This document shows, one piece after another, positions 1 through 8,491 of a stretch of DNA of 63,879 nt. The notes under the pieces were generated by a model. The model worked only from the letters and a program-made list of their open reading frames with translations. It ran no database searches and was not told the DNA's origin. Positions within the stretch are counted from its first letter, which is position 1. Every line of letters begins with the position of its first letter. Location of the stretch: contig DDFY01000012.1 in the NCBI GenBank assembly GCA_002337385.1, forward strand, positions 74,635 to 138,513. The letters are read 5' to 3'. Source of the DNA: Erythrobacter sp. UBA1916. GTDB taxonomy: Bacteria > Pseudomonadota > Alphaproteobacteria > Sphingomonadales > Sphingomonadaceae. Made by a program: the position numbers and the translations under genes.

Positions 1-35
1 AGGCGCCCCGCCCGCGAGGAAACGTTAGCTTACAA

Positions 36-2459
36 TCAGAACTTCATGCGGGCCTCGATCCCAACCGTGCGCGGGTTGAGCACGGCCTGGCGATAGTAAC
101 GCAACCGGATGCCATCGTTGTAGCCCGTCTGCGACAGGTCGTTGGCGGTCGAGACCACCGCGTACTTGTCGAAGATGTTGTTGGCGTAGAGGCGGAAGGT
201 GTAGTTTTCCATCTCGTAGGCGATCGATGCGCGGTGCACGGTGTAGCTCGGGATGACCGTGCCCGAGGCGCGATCCCAGCCAAGCCGCGAAACCACGTTG
301 CCACGGTAGGTGGTGGTCCAGTTCAGCACCAGATCGTTGTCGCCGATCGGGGCGATATAGGTGGCGCCGATCGAGCCGGAGTGCTTGGCCGAACCGGGCA
401 GGCGATCGCCGGCCAGCGCATCGAGCTTGATCGGTGCGCTGGGATACTGGCCGGCCGGGCTGTTGACGGTGATGATTCCCGGAACGTCCTCGGTCAGGTG
501 AGCATCGACGTAGGAGAAGCTGCCCTGGATGCTCAGTTCGGGGATCGGCCGCGCCTGGAAGGTGGCTTCGAAGCCTTCCGAGAGGGCCTTACCGCCGTTG
601 ATCGTGATGCCGGTCACACCATAGGTCGTGGCCGAGGCCACCTGGATGCCCTCCCAGTCGATGTGGTAGTAGGCCAGGTTGAAGTTCAGGCGGCGATCGA
701 ACAGCTCCAGACGGGTGCCGATTTCGAGGTTCTTGGTCTCGTCCGGCCCATACTGGATCTCATTCGGCAGGGCGCAGATGAGCTGCGGGCCGTTGTACTG
801 CGTGGCGTCCGTCGGCGTGCCTTCGGGGCAGGGTGCAACCCTGTTGGGTCCGCCGATACGATAGCCCTTCGAGTAGGTCGCGTAGACCATCAGCTCGTCG
901 GAGATGTCGATCGAGGAGTTGAACTTCCACACCCAGCCGTCCTGGCCGCCCTCGCCGCCGCTGGCGTTGCGGTCATAGGGGCTGAGGGGCTGACCGAGCA
1001 GCGGAAGGGTCGCCGCGCCGAGGATTTCCGAGTTGTAGTCGAAGTAGCGTGCACCGGCGGTAACCTGCCACTGCGGGATGATCTGCAGGGTGGCTTCGCC
1101 GAACACCGCCTTTTCCTTCACCTCGGACGTGATGAAGCTCACGTATTCGAGGCACTCGGGGTTGGTAGCCTCGTCGCACCACGGGTGGTTCGGAGTGTGT
1201 TCTGCGTAGTCGCTCTGGTAGTTGTTCTTGTTGAAGAAGCCGCCGAGCACCCAGTTGACCGGGCCGCCGTGGGTGGAGACGAAGCGAACTTCCACATTGT
1301 GCTGCTTGCGCACCCGGTCGGACTCGCTGAAGGAAGCGAAGGCCGGATAGCTTTCGTAGCCGTAGTCAAGGTCAAGCAACAGGTCGGTGTTCTCGCCGCT
1401 GTCGGTGTACTTGCTCACGGTATAGGCGGCCGTTGCCACCAGATCGACGACGTCGGCAATGTTGGCGTTGACCTCGAGGCTGGCCAGGTGCGCGTAGCGA
1501 TCAACCGGCTCGGCGAAGCGGCTGGCGCTCTCGTAGAGGCCGGTGCCCATCACGCCGAAGCTGTTGGTCTGCGAACCTTCGGTCTTCGTCTGCTGGAAGG
1601 CGTAGGTGAAGTTGAAGCTGAGATCGTCGTTCGGGGCGACCAGCAGCTGGTTACGCGTGGTGACCGTGCGTTCGTAGTTGAGGTTGTCGCGGCGGTAGAG
1701 GTTCGCGTCGTACTGTTCCGGCGTATATGTCTCGGTGTTCAGGCCACCGGGCTGCGGGAGCGAGATGCCCGGTTCCTGCACCAGCAGCGGATAGTCGATG
1801 AAGCCGGGATCGTAGGTGTATCCGGTGGAGGACCGGAAGGCGATGTGATCGCGCATGATCGGAACGTTGATCACGCCGTCCACTTCGAAGCCGACGTCGT
1901 CGCCGTGGGCCTTCATCGAGAGGCCTCCGTGGACTTCGCCTTCGAAGCGATCGAGGTTGGGGCGCTTGGGAATGTAGCGGATCGCGCCGGCCAGCGTGCC
2001 GAGGCCATAGAGCGTGCCCTGCGGGCCGAGCAGCGTTTCGACGCGTTCGATGTCGAGGAACTTGAAGTCGTAATACATCGGCACTTCGCCGAGGTAGATG
2101 CCCATGGCATTGTCGTAGATCGAACCGCCGGCGCCGACGTCGGAGGCGCGCAGGCCGCGCAGCACGATCGTGCCGGTCGAACCCGCGCCGGTGTCGGAGA
2201 CGGTCATGCCGGGGGTGAAGTCGGCAATGTCGCGGATGTCTTTGATCTGTTCCCGCTCAAGCTCGGCGCTGGAGAGCGCGGTGATGTTGATCGGGGTGTC
2301 CATCAGCGTGGTCGCGCGGCGGGTGGCGGTCACCACGATCGCATCGTTGTCCGGCATCGTCGCAACCTCTTGCGCGACGGCCGGTGTGGCGAAGGCCGCA
2401 GTGCCCGTGATGGCGGTCGCCACCATCAGGTGCAGCTTTACGGTGGAGCATTTTTTCAT
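36..2459 (-). CDS. TonB-dependent outer-membrane receptor
   Basis: Energy-coupled outer-membrane importer. The N-terminus is a signal peptide ending near AVAQ, followed by a TonB-box-like stretch (AIVVTA), a plug domain (LRGLRASD, then ERVETLLGPQGTLYG, the usual plug end) and a long beta-barrel that ends with aromatic-rich strands and a terminal Phe. About 807 residues is normal for the family. I chose the ATG at 2459 because GAGGG lies 8 nt upstream; an in-frame ATG at 2474 is possible. It is oriented like the hydroxylase at 2653-3639 and beside the guanidine/urea cluster, so it may import that pathway's substrate, but the substrate cannot be read from sequence and no regulon operator was found before it. 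Confidence 0.9.
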   Translation of the reverse strand: MKKCSTVKLHLMVATAITGTAAFATPAVAQEVATMPDNDAIVVTATRRATTLMDTPINITALSSAELEREQIKDIRDIADFTPGMTVSDTGAGSTGTIVLRGLRASDVGAGGSIYDNAMGIYLGEVPMYYDFKFLDIERVETLLGPQGTLYGLGTLAGAIRYIPKRPNLDRFEGEVHGGLSMKAHGDDVGFEVDGVINVPIMRDHIAFRSSTGYTYDPGFIDYPLLVQEPGISLPQPGGLNTETYTPEQYDANLYRRDNLNYERTVTTRNQLLVAPNDDLSFNFTYAFQQTKTEGSQTNSFGVMGTGLYESASRFAEPVDRYAHLASLEVNANIADVVDLVATAAYTVSKYTDSGENTDLLLDLDYGYESYPAFASFSESDRVRKQHNVEVRFVSTHGGPVNWVLGGFFNKNNYQSDYAEHTPNHPWCDEATNPECLEYVSFITSEVKEKAVFGEATLQIIPQWQVTAGARYFDYNSEILGAATLPLLGQPLSPYDRNASGGEGGQDGWVWKFNSSIDISDELMVYATYSKGYRIGGPNRVAPCPEGTPTDATQYNGPQLICALPNEIQYGPDETKNLEIGTRLELFDRRLNFNLAYYHIDWEGIQVASATTYGVTGITINGGKALSEGFEATFQARPIPELSIQGSFSYVDAHLTEDVPGIITVNSPAGQYPSAPIKLDALAGDRLPGSAKHSGSIGATYIAPIGDNDLVLNWTTTYRGNVVSRLGWDRASGTVIPSYTVHRASIAYEMENYTFRLYANNIFDKYAVVSTANDLSQTGYNDGIRLRYYRQAVLNPRTVGIEARMKF

Positions 2460-2652
2460 CGTGCAATCCCTCATGCTATGGTTGTGTTTTCCCGGGCTCC
2501 GGAGCGCGCCGAAACCTGAAGTTTTTCAAATTGAAGAGCATTCGCTTCGACCGCTGGTTCTTCCCTGCTGGAACTCTGCCTGATCGTCGCTTGCCGGTAT
2601 TATTGTGTAATCCTGCTCTGGTGGAGAAGTGTGCTCCCTTGGCCTGCTGCGC

Positions 2653-3639
2653 TTAGCCGTCTGCGTCGGCGGTTTTCGCCCGCGTAGCCCTGGTCTTGTC
2701 GATCAGGGGCTGAAACGGGAACATGAATTGCTCGTAGATGGTCAGGCGCCGGCGATCGTCCTGCCCGACGATGGCGGATTCGCCGTCGCGGTAGGTGCCG
2801 AAGATGCGATCGAACACGATCACCGAATTGCCGTAGTTGCAGCGCGTGTCTTCATAGCTGAGCGCGGTGTGGTGCAGGCTGTGGTTGCGGATCGTGGTGA
2901 ACAGGTAGCCGTAAGCAAGCGGAGGGTCCGAGCGGACGTTGGCATGGGCGAAGGTCGAGATCACCGTCATCATCGACAGGCCGCAGAAGATCGCCACGAT
3001 GTCGAAATCGAACAGCGCCACCACCGAAAGGCTGATCAGGAACAGCTCGATCGGATTGCCGACCGCGCCCTTCATCGCGTTGAGCTGGGTCACGTGGTGA
3101 TGCGGGGCGTGGGTGAGCCACAGCGGCATCCAGTTGTGCATCCAGCGGTGCATCCAGTATTGGCCGAACTCGATCAGGAACATGACCATCAGCGCCTGCA
3201 CAACGATCGGCAAGCCAAGCAGCCATGGGGTGGAGATCCCGATCTTGTCCTTGAACGCCGCCAGCGGGCCGTCGGCAAAGTTTTCGACCAGCCAGCCGAT
3301 CACGGTTGCCATCAGGATGACGTAGAACAGGTCGGTGAGGAATTCTTTCCAGGTCAGCCGCCAGCCCGAATGCCGTTCGAGCACGAATTCGAGGCCGAGG
3401 ATGAAGAAGGTGATTGCCGTGGTGACCACCACCAGGCTCCACTCGCTGGTGGTCATGGAGCGGGGTGCCAGCAACCAGAAGGCGGTCACGGCGAGCAGCG
3501 TCGCCAGCGGCACAGCATTGATCAGCGAGAGTTTGAGGCGGCTGGCAAAAGTGTCCGGCGATGCAGGAGCTTCAGCGTCGAGCGAAACCGCCGCCAAGGT
3601 GGCTTCGCCACCGGCTTGGTTGTTCGTCGCTTGCTCCAT
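2653..3639 (-). CDS. Membrane di-iron hydroxylase, sterol desaturase/fatty acid hydroxylase family (paralogue 1)
   Basis: Integral-membrane enzyme of the fatty acid hydroxylase superfamily, which uses O2 and a histidine-bound di-iron centre to hydroxylate C-H bonds. The histidine boxes are visible: HRWMH (about 164-168), HAPHH (177-181) and HSLHH (253-257), with hydrophobic helices near 40-60, 70-90, 105-120, 140-160 and 200-230. The ATG at 3639 has GGAGA 7 nt upstream; TTG at 3645 is the alternative. It is a close paralogue of 17688-18680: EFGQYWMHR, PLWLTHAPHH and GAVGNP recur. Its promoter region also carries the same operator. Substrate unknown; sterol hydroxylation is only the family name, and an alkyl chain on a nitrogen compound fits the neighbourhood better (inference). 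Confidence 0.85.
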   Translation of the reverse strand: MEQATNNQAGGEATLAAVSLDAEAPASPDTFASRLKLSLINAVPLATLLAVTAFWLLAPRSMTTSEWSLVVVTTAITFFILGLEFVLERHSGWRLTWKEFLTDLFYVILMATVIGWLVENFADGPLAAFKDKIGISTPWLLGLPIVVQALMVMFLIEFGQYWMHRWMHNWMPLWLTHAPHHHVTQLNAMKGAVGNPIELFLISLSVVALFDFDIVAIFCGLSMMTVISTFAHANVRSDPPLAYGYLFTTIRNHSLHHTALSYEDTRCNYGNSVIVFDRIFGTYRDGESAIVGQDDRRRLTIYEQFMFPFQPLIDKTRATRAKTADADG

Positions 3640-3739
3640 AGACAATCTCCAAAATTGGCAGCCAGTTGGCCTCCAGTTGCAGATCCTCCGCTCCGAACTT
3701 CTCCGCAGTTCTATGCTGCGATGCGATACAGGCTATAGA

Positions 3740-3765
3740 TATTACTTAATCGGTCAAGAGTATTA
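3740..3765. promoter_or_regulatory. Putative NikR-like operator, site 1
   Basis: Inverted repeat TATTAC-N14-GTATTA (one mismatch from TATTAC-N14-GTAATA), about 100 nt upstream of the hydroxylase start at 3639. Read on the minus strand the spacer contains TCTTGACC and the repeat is followed by CTATAGCC. Both are shared exactly with site 4 before the second hydroxylase, so a promoter -35-like element lies inside the operator. Confidence 0.6.
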
Positions 3766-4063
3766 ATGCTGCTATGCAACATAGGTTGAAAATCCTTCAC
3801 GCCCTCGGAAAACCGTTGTGAATTAAGGCCTTGTTGAAGAGGTATGGGAGCGCTTTCTGTCGGGTTCCGCCGCAATCCGTTTGAAGTGTAATCAAGATGC
3901 CACAGGTCTTGCCTGGGCGCGCGCGAATCAGTGCGGCCCTGCTGGACTTTCCCCAAGGGCGGCCGTTGTGCCGCTGCACCGGACAATACGACGATGGGCC
4001 GCCATCCTCGCAAGGAAAGCGGCCCACCGGCTTGTCTTCACAGGTGATTGAGGGCGTCGGGAC
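3766..4063. other. Intergenic region without a recognisable gene
   Basis: Together with 3640-3739 this is a gap of more than 400 nt between two minus-strand genes. Apart from the operator at 3740-3765 I see no conserved coding frame, RNA gene or clear terminator. Short open frames here have no recognisable domains. Confidence 0.5.
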
Positions 4064-4999
4064 CTAGTCCTTGGACGCCGTCCACCAGGTGATGGTGTGC
4101 ACGTCGTGTGCGCTGGTCCAGATCCCCTCAGGAGTATAGCGCAGTGCGCCGCTGCCTTCGGGCCGGCCGACGCGCGAGACCACTTCGGCGCTGGCTGCAT
4201 CGATCACCACGAAGGTCTGATCATCGGTCGTGCGCAGGAAGACCTTGCCGTCGCCCACGTCGATATCGCCCCACTTGAGGTTGTCGCCCACCTTGGTGCG
4301 GCCAACCACTTCGCGCGTTTCGGGATCGATCCGCGCCAGCGTGCCGTCACCCTGTTCCTGAATCCACACCATGCCTTCGCCCGCGACGAGGAAGCCGGGC
4401 GTATCGCCCAGTTGGATGGTGTCGGTGACGGTGTTGGTCTCCGGGTCGATGCGCTGCATGGTGCCGCCTTCGCCGCTCGCTGCCCACAGTGCGTCGAAAC
4501 CGAAGGCGAGATAGGTGGTGCCCGGTGCGACCGGGACGGTGGCGATGATGGCGTTGGTTTCCGGATCGATCCGCGAGATGGTGCCATCGGCCTGGTTCGG
4601 CGCCCAGACCGAGCCGGCGCCTGCTACTACGTTCTGCTCGCCGCTCGGGCCGATGCCGGCGGGGATCTTCTCGAGCACCTCGGCGGTGCGCGGGTCCACC
4701 CGATACAGCTCACCGCCGTCGCAGTTGCCGACCCACAGCGATTCCGCCGCCATCGCCATGGTGCCGCAGGGGCGGGGCACTTCGACCGAAGTCACCTTGC
4801 CCATGGTCGACCACTGTTCGATCCGGCCCTGGTTCGTGGCCCAGACCGTGTTCCCGTCAACCAGAAGGAAGTCGGCAAAGTCGGGCACTTCGATCACGTT
4901 CTCGACGTAGCCGCCGTCACTCGGGCCATCGGTGGGATCGGCCTCGGCGGTGGAACAGGCACCCAGCAGCAGGGCGGCGAGGGCAACGGACTTCTTCAT
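4064..4999 (-). CDS. Beta-propeller lipoprotein (YVTN/virginiamycin B lyase-like repeats)
   Basis: Predicted periplasmic or outer-membrane lipoprotein: MKKSVALAALLLGACS gives a lipobox (LGAC) with Cys at about residue 15. The rest is repeated propeller blades with phrases such as GRIEQWS, GELYRVDPRT, GTISRIDPET, GTMQRIDPET and GTLARIDPET, spaced about 40-45 residues apart. These resemble YVTN/Vgb-type propellers. The ATG at 4999 lies at the signal peptide; an upstream extension to 5140 would overlap the preceding gene. It follows the MBL gene at 5031 by 31 nt and should be third in that operon. A binding or lyase role is possible; the catalytic activity is unknown. Confidence 0.8.
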   Translation of the reverse strand: MKKSVALAALLLGACSTAEADPTDGPSDGGYVENVIEVPDFADFLLVDGNTVWATNQGRIEQWSTMGKVTSVEVPRPCGTMAMAAESLWVGNCDGGELYRVDPRTAEVLEKIPAGIGPSGEQNVVAGAGSVWAPNQADGTISRIDPETNAIIATVPVAPGTTYLAFGFDALWAASGEGGTMQRIDPETNTVTDTIQLGDTPGFLVAGEGMVWIQEQGDGTLARIDPETREVVGRTKVGDNLKWGDIDVGDGKVFLRTTDDQTFVVIDAASAEVVSRVGRPEGSGALRYTPEGIWTSAHDVHTITWWTASKD

Positions 5000-5030
5000 T
5001 GGTAAGCTCCTCAAACGAGCCGAGCGCGGC

Positions 5031-6035
5031 TCAGCTGTAACGGTAGGGATTCTCGTCGATGGTGGTGGTCCCGCGCGTCTGGTTGCACAGGAACACGGTG
5101 CCGGTGAAATAGATGCCCGGTTCGGTGATGGTCTTGGCAAATTCGTAGGTCTCGCGCAGTTGCTCGACCGTCATTTGCACCGGGGCTTCGTTGGGTTGCC
5201 AGGTCAGGCCGTAAGGGTAGTCCTGGCCATCCTTGCTGATCTCCACGTGGCAGCCCATCACGTGCGTGACCGGGTGCGTGTCCACGAAGTCGATCAGCCG
5301 GCCCATGCTCTCGAACCACGGCTCCCAGAAGCTGATGTAGCAGCGGCCGCGATAGAACATGTCGCCGGTGTAGAGAATCTGGGTGTAGCTATCGTAATAG
5401 GCGAATTCGGAGATCACATGGCCGGGCGAGCCCCAGATCAGGATGTCGCGTCCGCCCAGATCGAGCGTGACCCGCTCTTCGGGAAAGTTGGTCATGCCCC
5501 AGAAGCCGACCATCTCTTCATGCGTCAGCCCCATATAACGGGTCTTGGGACGGTCGGCGAACTGGTTGACGGCCGCATAGTGGTCGGCATGCAGGTGGCT
5601 GAATGCGACCAGCAGCTCCATATCTGCGGGATTACGCCCGTTGCGCGCGCACCAATCGTTGATGCACTCATCCACCACGCCGCGCAGGTCCCAGTCGTTG
5701 CGCAAGGTGGTAAAGCCTTCGTCCAGCAGCAGCACCCGGTCATTGCCGAAATAGAGCGGGGCAAAGGGCGCTTCGTAGCTGTAGGCCTTATTCTGCCGCA
5801 GGATCGCGGTATGGGCATTGTACCAATGGACCTGCACCGGCGGGTCGGTGTTATCCATCAAGGATTCCGAACCGCAAATCCACTTATCCGGAAATCCGCC
5901 CGGCGCGGGCAGGTTGCTGGTGAAGTCGATCGGCTCGGGGCTGGTGGCGGCCTGCGCCGCAGTGCTGAACGTGGTCAGCGCCGTTGGCACGGCGACTGCG
6001 GCAGCATTGTATGACAGGAAGGTGCGACGATCCAT
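5031..6035 (-). CDS. Exported MBL-fold metallohydrolase with intact metal site
   Basis: Metallo-beta-lactamase-fold hydrolase with a Tat-like export signal (MDRRTFLS, then an Ala-rich stretch to about residue 30). The zinc motif HLHADH is at residues 147-152. Further ligand candidates are His206 (SPGH), Asp225 (YTGDM) and His263 (GCH), so both metal sites appear complete. It is homologous along its length to the preceding gene product (6060-7160), which lacks HxHxDH. Spacing of 24 nt from that gene and 31 nt to the lipoprotein suggests one operon, read from the operator region near 7275. Substrate unknown; the periplasmic location argues for hydrolysis of an imported compound before uptake by the ABC importer (inference). 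Confidence 0.87.
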   Translation of the reverse strand: MDRRTFLSYNAAAVAVPTALTTFSTAAQAATSPEPIDFTSNLPAPGGFPDKWICGSESLMDNTDPPVQVHWYNAHTAILRQNKAYSYEAPFAPLYFGNDRVLLLDEGFTTLRNDWDLRGVVDECINDWCARNGRNPADMELLVAFSHLHADHYAAVNQFADRPKTRYMGLTHEEMVGFWGMTNFPEERVTLDLGGRDILIWGSPGHVISEFAYYDSYTQILYTGDMFYRGRCYISFWEPWFESMGRLIDFVDTHPVTHVMGCHVEISKDGQDYPYGLTWQPNEAPVQMTVEQLRETYEFAKTITEPGIYFTGTVFLCNQTRGTTTIDENPYRYS

Positions 6036-6059
6036 CTGCTTATGTCTCCTGCGAATGTC

Positions 6060-7160
6060 TTAGTAGGGCCGGGGCGCGGTGATGTCCGGCACGCCCTCTG
6101 GCCATTCGCCAGCGCGCGCATCGGGGCTGACCCCGTTGAACAGAACGAAATCGGGCCGGATGAACTTGACCTCGCGCCCCTGCACTTCGCGTGCACTGGT
6201 CAGCGCATCGTCGATGATCGCAGGGGTCATTTCGAGCACCCGCTCATAGGGCCGGTAGGTGGCAAAGCGGGGGTAATGCTTGCCCGGCACGAACATCATG
6301 TCGATGTGCCCGCCGAGAATCCATTCGACCGGATTGGCCGCCGCAAAGCTCTGCAACCGCTCGAGCGAAGTGACAAAATCGCCATCGTTGCTGATGTTGA
6401 TGCAGCCGGGAAACAGCAGGTCGCCGGTGAACAGGATATCGCAATAGGGATCGTAGAAAGAGACCCCATCCTTATGCGTCCCCGGCGTCGGAATGACGGT
6501 GATCACGCGGTCGCCAAGGTCGATGCTGCCGGTGCCGTTGGGCCAGCTCGCGGCAAACCCGTAGTGCTGTTTCATCACCTCTAGTGGCTTGGGCACGAAG
6601 GTGGTGTCGGGCCTGTCCATGAACTGCACCAGACCCTGATTTTGCGCCACGTCCTCGCCGCTGGTCAGGGCGATGGTCAGCGGCACGGTCTTGCGACCGC
6701 GCGCATCGGCCCAGCGTCCAATCACCGCATCGACCGTTTCGCGCAAGGGGTAGTAATCGGCATTCGCGGTCGCCCCGGTGTCAATCAGCAGCGCGCCCTC
6801 GTTGCCGAACAGGAGGTGGGTGAAGGGCGCGGTCCAATTGATGCAGACGTTCTGGCGCAGAACGAAGGTGTCTTCATTGTATTGAATCACTTGTACGCGC
6901 GGATCGCGGTTCTTGGCAGCGACGTTGCTGCCATAGATCCAGCGGAAGCCGAGCCGGCCAGCGGCAGGGCCTTCCGCATTGTAGTCGTGCATAACCGGTT
7001 CTGTGGGATGGAGCGGAAGCGCCGAATCCGTGTTGCGCACACCGGGCGGGTTATAGCTCGCATCCGGGTTGCCATTGGGATAGCTTCGCAAGGTCGTCGA
7101 CTGCGGATTTCCCGATAGGGCCGGATTGTAGGTTGAGTTGGAATTCGGCGTCTGCGGCAT
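6060..7160 (-). CDS. MBL-fold paralogue lacking the HxHxDH metal motif
   Basis: A 366-residue metallo-beta-lactamase-fold protein, clearly homologous to 5031-6035: VLRQN, LFGN, a DxG-type turn, QFxDRP, SIDLGDR, FTGDL and GGH align. Where the neighbour has SHLHADH this protein has TSGEDV (about 166-171), so the first metal ligands are missing, while His229, Asp247 and His285 remain. The N-terminus is Asn/Pro-rich and shows no signal peptide. The start is supported by AGGAG 6 nt upstream of ATG. It is the first gene of the leftward operon, divergent from the importer operon across an operator. It may be a non-hydrolytic or altered-chemistry partner of the intact enzyme. Confidence 0.82.
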   Translation of the reverse strand: MPQTPNSNSTYNPALSGNPQSTTLRSYPNGNPDASYNPPGVRNTDSALPLHPTEPVMHDYNAEGPAAGRLGFRWIYGSNVAAKNRDPRVQVIQYNEDTFVLRQNVCINWTAPFTHLLFGNEGALLIDTGATANADYYPLRETVDAVIGRWADARGRKTVPLTIALTSGEDVAQNQGLVQFMDRPDTTFVPKPLEVMKQHYGFAASWPNGTGSIDLGDRVITVIPTPGTHKDGVSFYDPYCDILFTGDLLFPGCINISNDGDFVTSLERLQSFAAANPVEWILGGHIDMMFVPGKHYPRFATYRPYERVLEMTPAIIDDALTSAREVQGREVKFIRPDFVLFNGVSPDARAGEWPEGVPDITAPRPY

Positions 7161-7274
7161 CGAACACTCCTGCTTGGGTCGCTGCTGGTGCGACCGTGCC
7201 TGTGCTTTCGATGCATCCCCTCATCCTGCGGAGAGTTCGTCGCCCTCACGTCTGAATGGCCGCGAGCATATGGA

Positions 7275-7300
7275 TATTACGCAAGATGACAATAGTAATA
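7275..7300. promoter_or_regulatory. Putative NikR-like operator, site 2 (divergent region)
   Basis: Perfect TATTAC-N14-GTAATA in the 203-nt gap between the leftward MBL operon (start 7160) and the rightward importer operon (start 7364). On the minus strand the spacer holds TTGTCA in the same place as TTGACC of sites 1 and 4, followed by CATATG. One bound regulator could therefore control both operons. Confidence 0.65.
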
Positions 7301-7363
7301 AATTGCGCTGGACATGGCATGCGTTTGCGGCAATGCTGCACGTGCGAAAAAGGAGTTCTGTTG

Positions 7364-8449
7364 ATGATGAGTGCTGTTCGCCGCCTTGGATCAATCGCCG
7401 TGATGGCTTGTGCCTTGGCGCTGGCTTCTTGTTCTCCGTCAGCCGAAGAGGCGGCCGAGCCGAAGACCTCGTTCAAGATCGGATGGTCGATCTATGCCGG
7501 GTGGATGCCCTGGCCCTATGCCGATCAGGCGGGAATCGTGAAGAAGTGGGCCGACAAGTACGGCATCGATATCGAGATCGTGCAGGTCAACGACTATGTC
7601 GAATCGGTCACCCAGTATGCCGCCGGTCAGCTTGATGGCGTGACCGTGGCCAATATGGATGCGCTTACCATTCCTGCCGCACAGGGGCATGACACCACCG
7701 CGATCATCGTGGGTGACTATTCCAACGGTAACGACGGCGTTCTGCTCAAGGGCAGCGATTCGCTGCCCGCGATCAAGGGGCGGCAGGTCAATCTGGTTGA
7801 GCTGTCGGTGTCGCACTACCTGCTTGCACGCGCGCTCGAGAGCGTGGACCTCGCGCTTACCGACGTGCGGACCGTCAACACTGCCGATGCTGATATTGCT
7901 GGTGCGTTCACGTCGCCCGATGTGACCGCGGCAGTGGCATGGAACCCGCAGCTCACCACGATGATGCAGGTGCCTGACGCACATCTCGTGTTCAGCTCGC
8001 GCGATATTCCCGGTGAAATTCTCGACCTGCTCGTGGTCGACACCAAGATGATCGAGGCCAACCCCGATCTGGGCAAGGCGCTGGCGGGTATCTGGTACGA
8101 GACGCTGGCCCTGATGGAGCAGCAGGACGACGCCGGTGCGGCGGCCCGCGCTGCCATGGCTGAGCTGGCGGGAACGACTCCCGAGATGTTCGACCAGCAG
8201 CTCGCCACCACCTTCCTCTATGTCGATCCGAAGGCGGCCGTTGAGGCAACGCGCTCGCCGACGCTGATCGAGAACATGACCCGCGTGCGCGACTTCAGCT
8301 TTGCGCAGGGGCTGTTCGGGCAGGGGGCTACCTCGGCCGATGCGATCGGGATGTCATTCCCCGGTGGCAAGACGCTGGGTGATACCAACAACATCACGCT
8401 CCGCTTTGACGACAGCTTCATGCAGATGGCAGCCGAAGGTGCGCTCTAA
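7364..8449 (+). CDS. ABC transporter substrate-binding protein, urea-carboxylase-associated type
   Basis: Periplasmic binding protein of the NitT/TauT superfamily, in the subgroup repeatedly found with urea/guanidine carboxylase genes and usually annotated as a putative urea binding protein. MMSAVRRLGSIAVMACALAL leads to a lipobox (ASCS), so it is probably membrane-anchored. Mature-domain hallmarks include FKIGWSIYAGWMPWPYA and VTVANMDALTIPAA. The ATG at 7364 is preceded by AGGAG at 7351-7355; the open frame extends to 7256 but that part covers the operator. It is the first gene of the importer/carboxylase operon. The ligand could be guanidine, urea or a substituted form; sequence alone does not decide. 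Confidence 0.87.
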   Translation: MMSAVRRLGSIAVMACALALASCSPSAEEAAEPKTSFKIGWSIYAGWMPWPYADQAGIVKKWADKYGIDIEIVQVNDYVESVTQYAAGQLDGVTVANMDALTIPAAQGHDTTAIIVGDYSNGNDGVLLKGSDSLPAIKGRQVNLVELSVSHYLLARALESVDLALTDVRTVNTADADIAGAFTSPDVTAAVAWNPQLTTMMQVPDAHLVFSSRDIPGEILDLLVVDTKMIEANPDLGKALAGIWYETLALMEQQDDAGAAARAAMAELAGTTPEMFDQQLATTFLYVDPKAAVEATRSPTLIENMTRVRDFSFAQGLFGQGATSADAIGMSFPGGKTLGDTNNITLRFDDSFMQMAAEGAL

Positions 8450-8491
8450 GCCGTTCCATCGCACGATGTGGGCAAGCAATCAGGAGTTCCA

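Noticed and set aside
234..2519. 761-codon open frame on the plus strand
   Set aside because: It is the antisense shadow of the TonB receptor gene, has no coherent domain and arises from high GC content. Similar long antisense frames at 30421-32487 and 46067-48049 were rejected for the same reason.
2590..2620. Half-sites like ATTAC and TAATA upstream of the first TonB receptor
   Set aside because: They are too close together (about 4 nt) and do not match the 14-nt spacing of the four good sites, so I do not count the receptor as having a proven operator.
3797..4027. Minus-strand open frame of 76 codons in the gap before the first hydroxylase
   Set aside because: No family resemblance, no ribosome-binding site and no coding-type third-position bias.
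7161..7363. Guanidine-I (ykkC) or other guanidine riboswitch before the importer operon
   Set aside because: I looked for the conserved purine-rich stretches of the class-I aptamer and for twin ACGR hairpins and saw neither; the region is better explained by the operator repeat. A covariance-model search would settle it.
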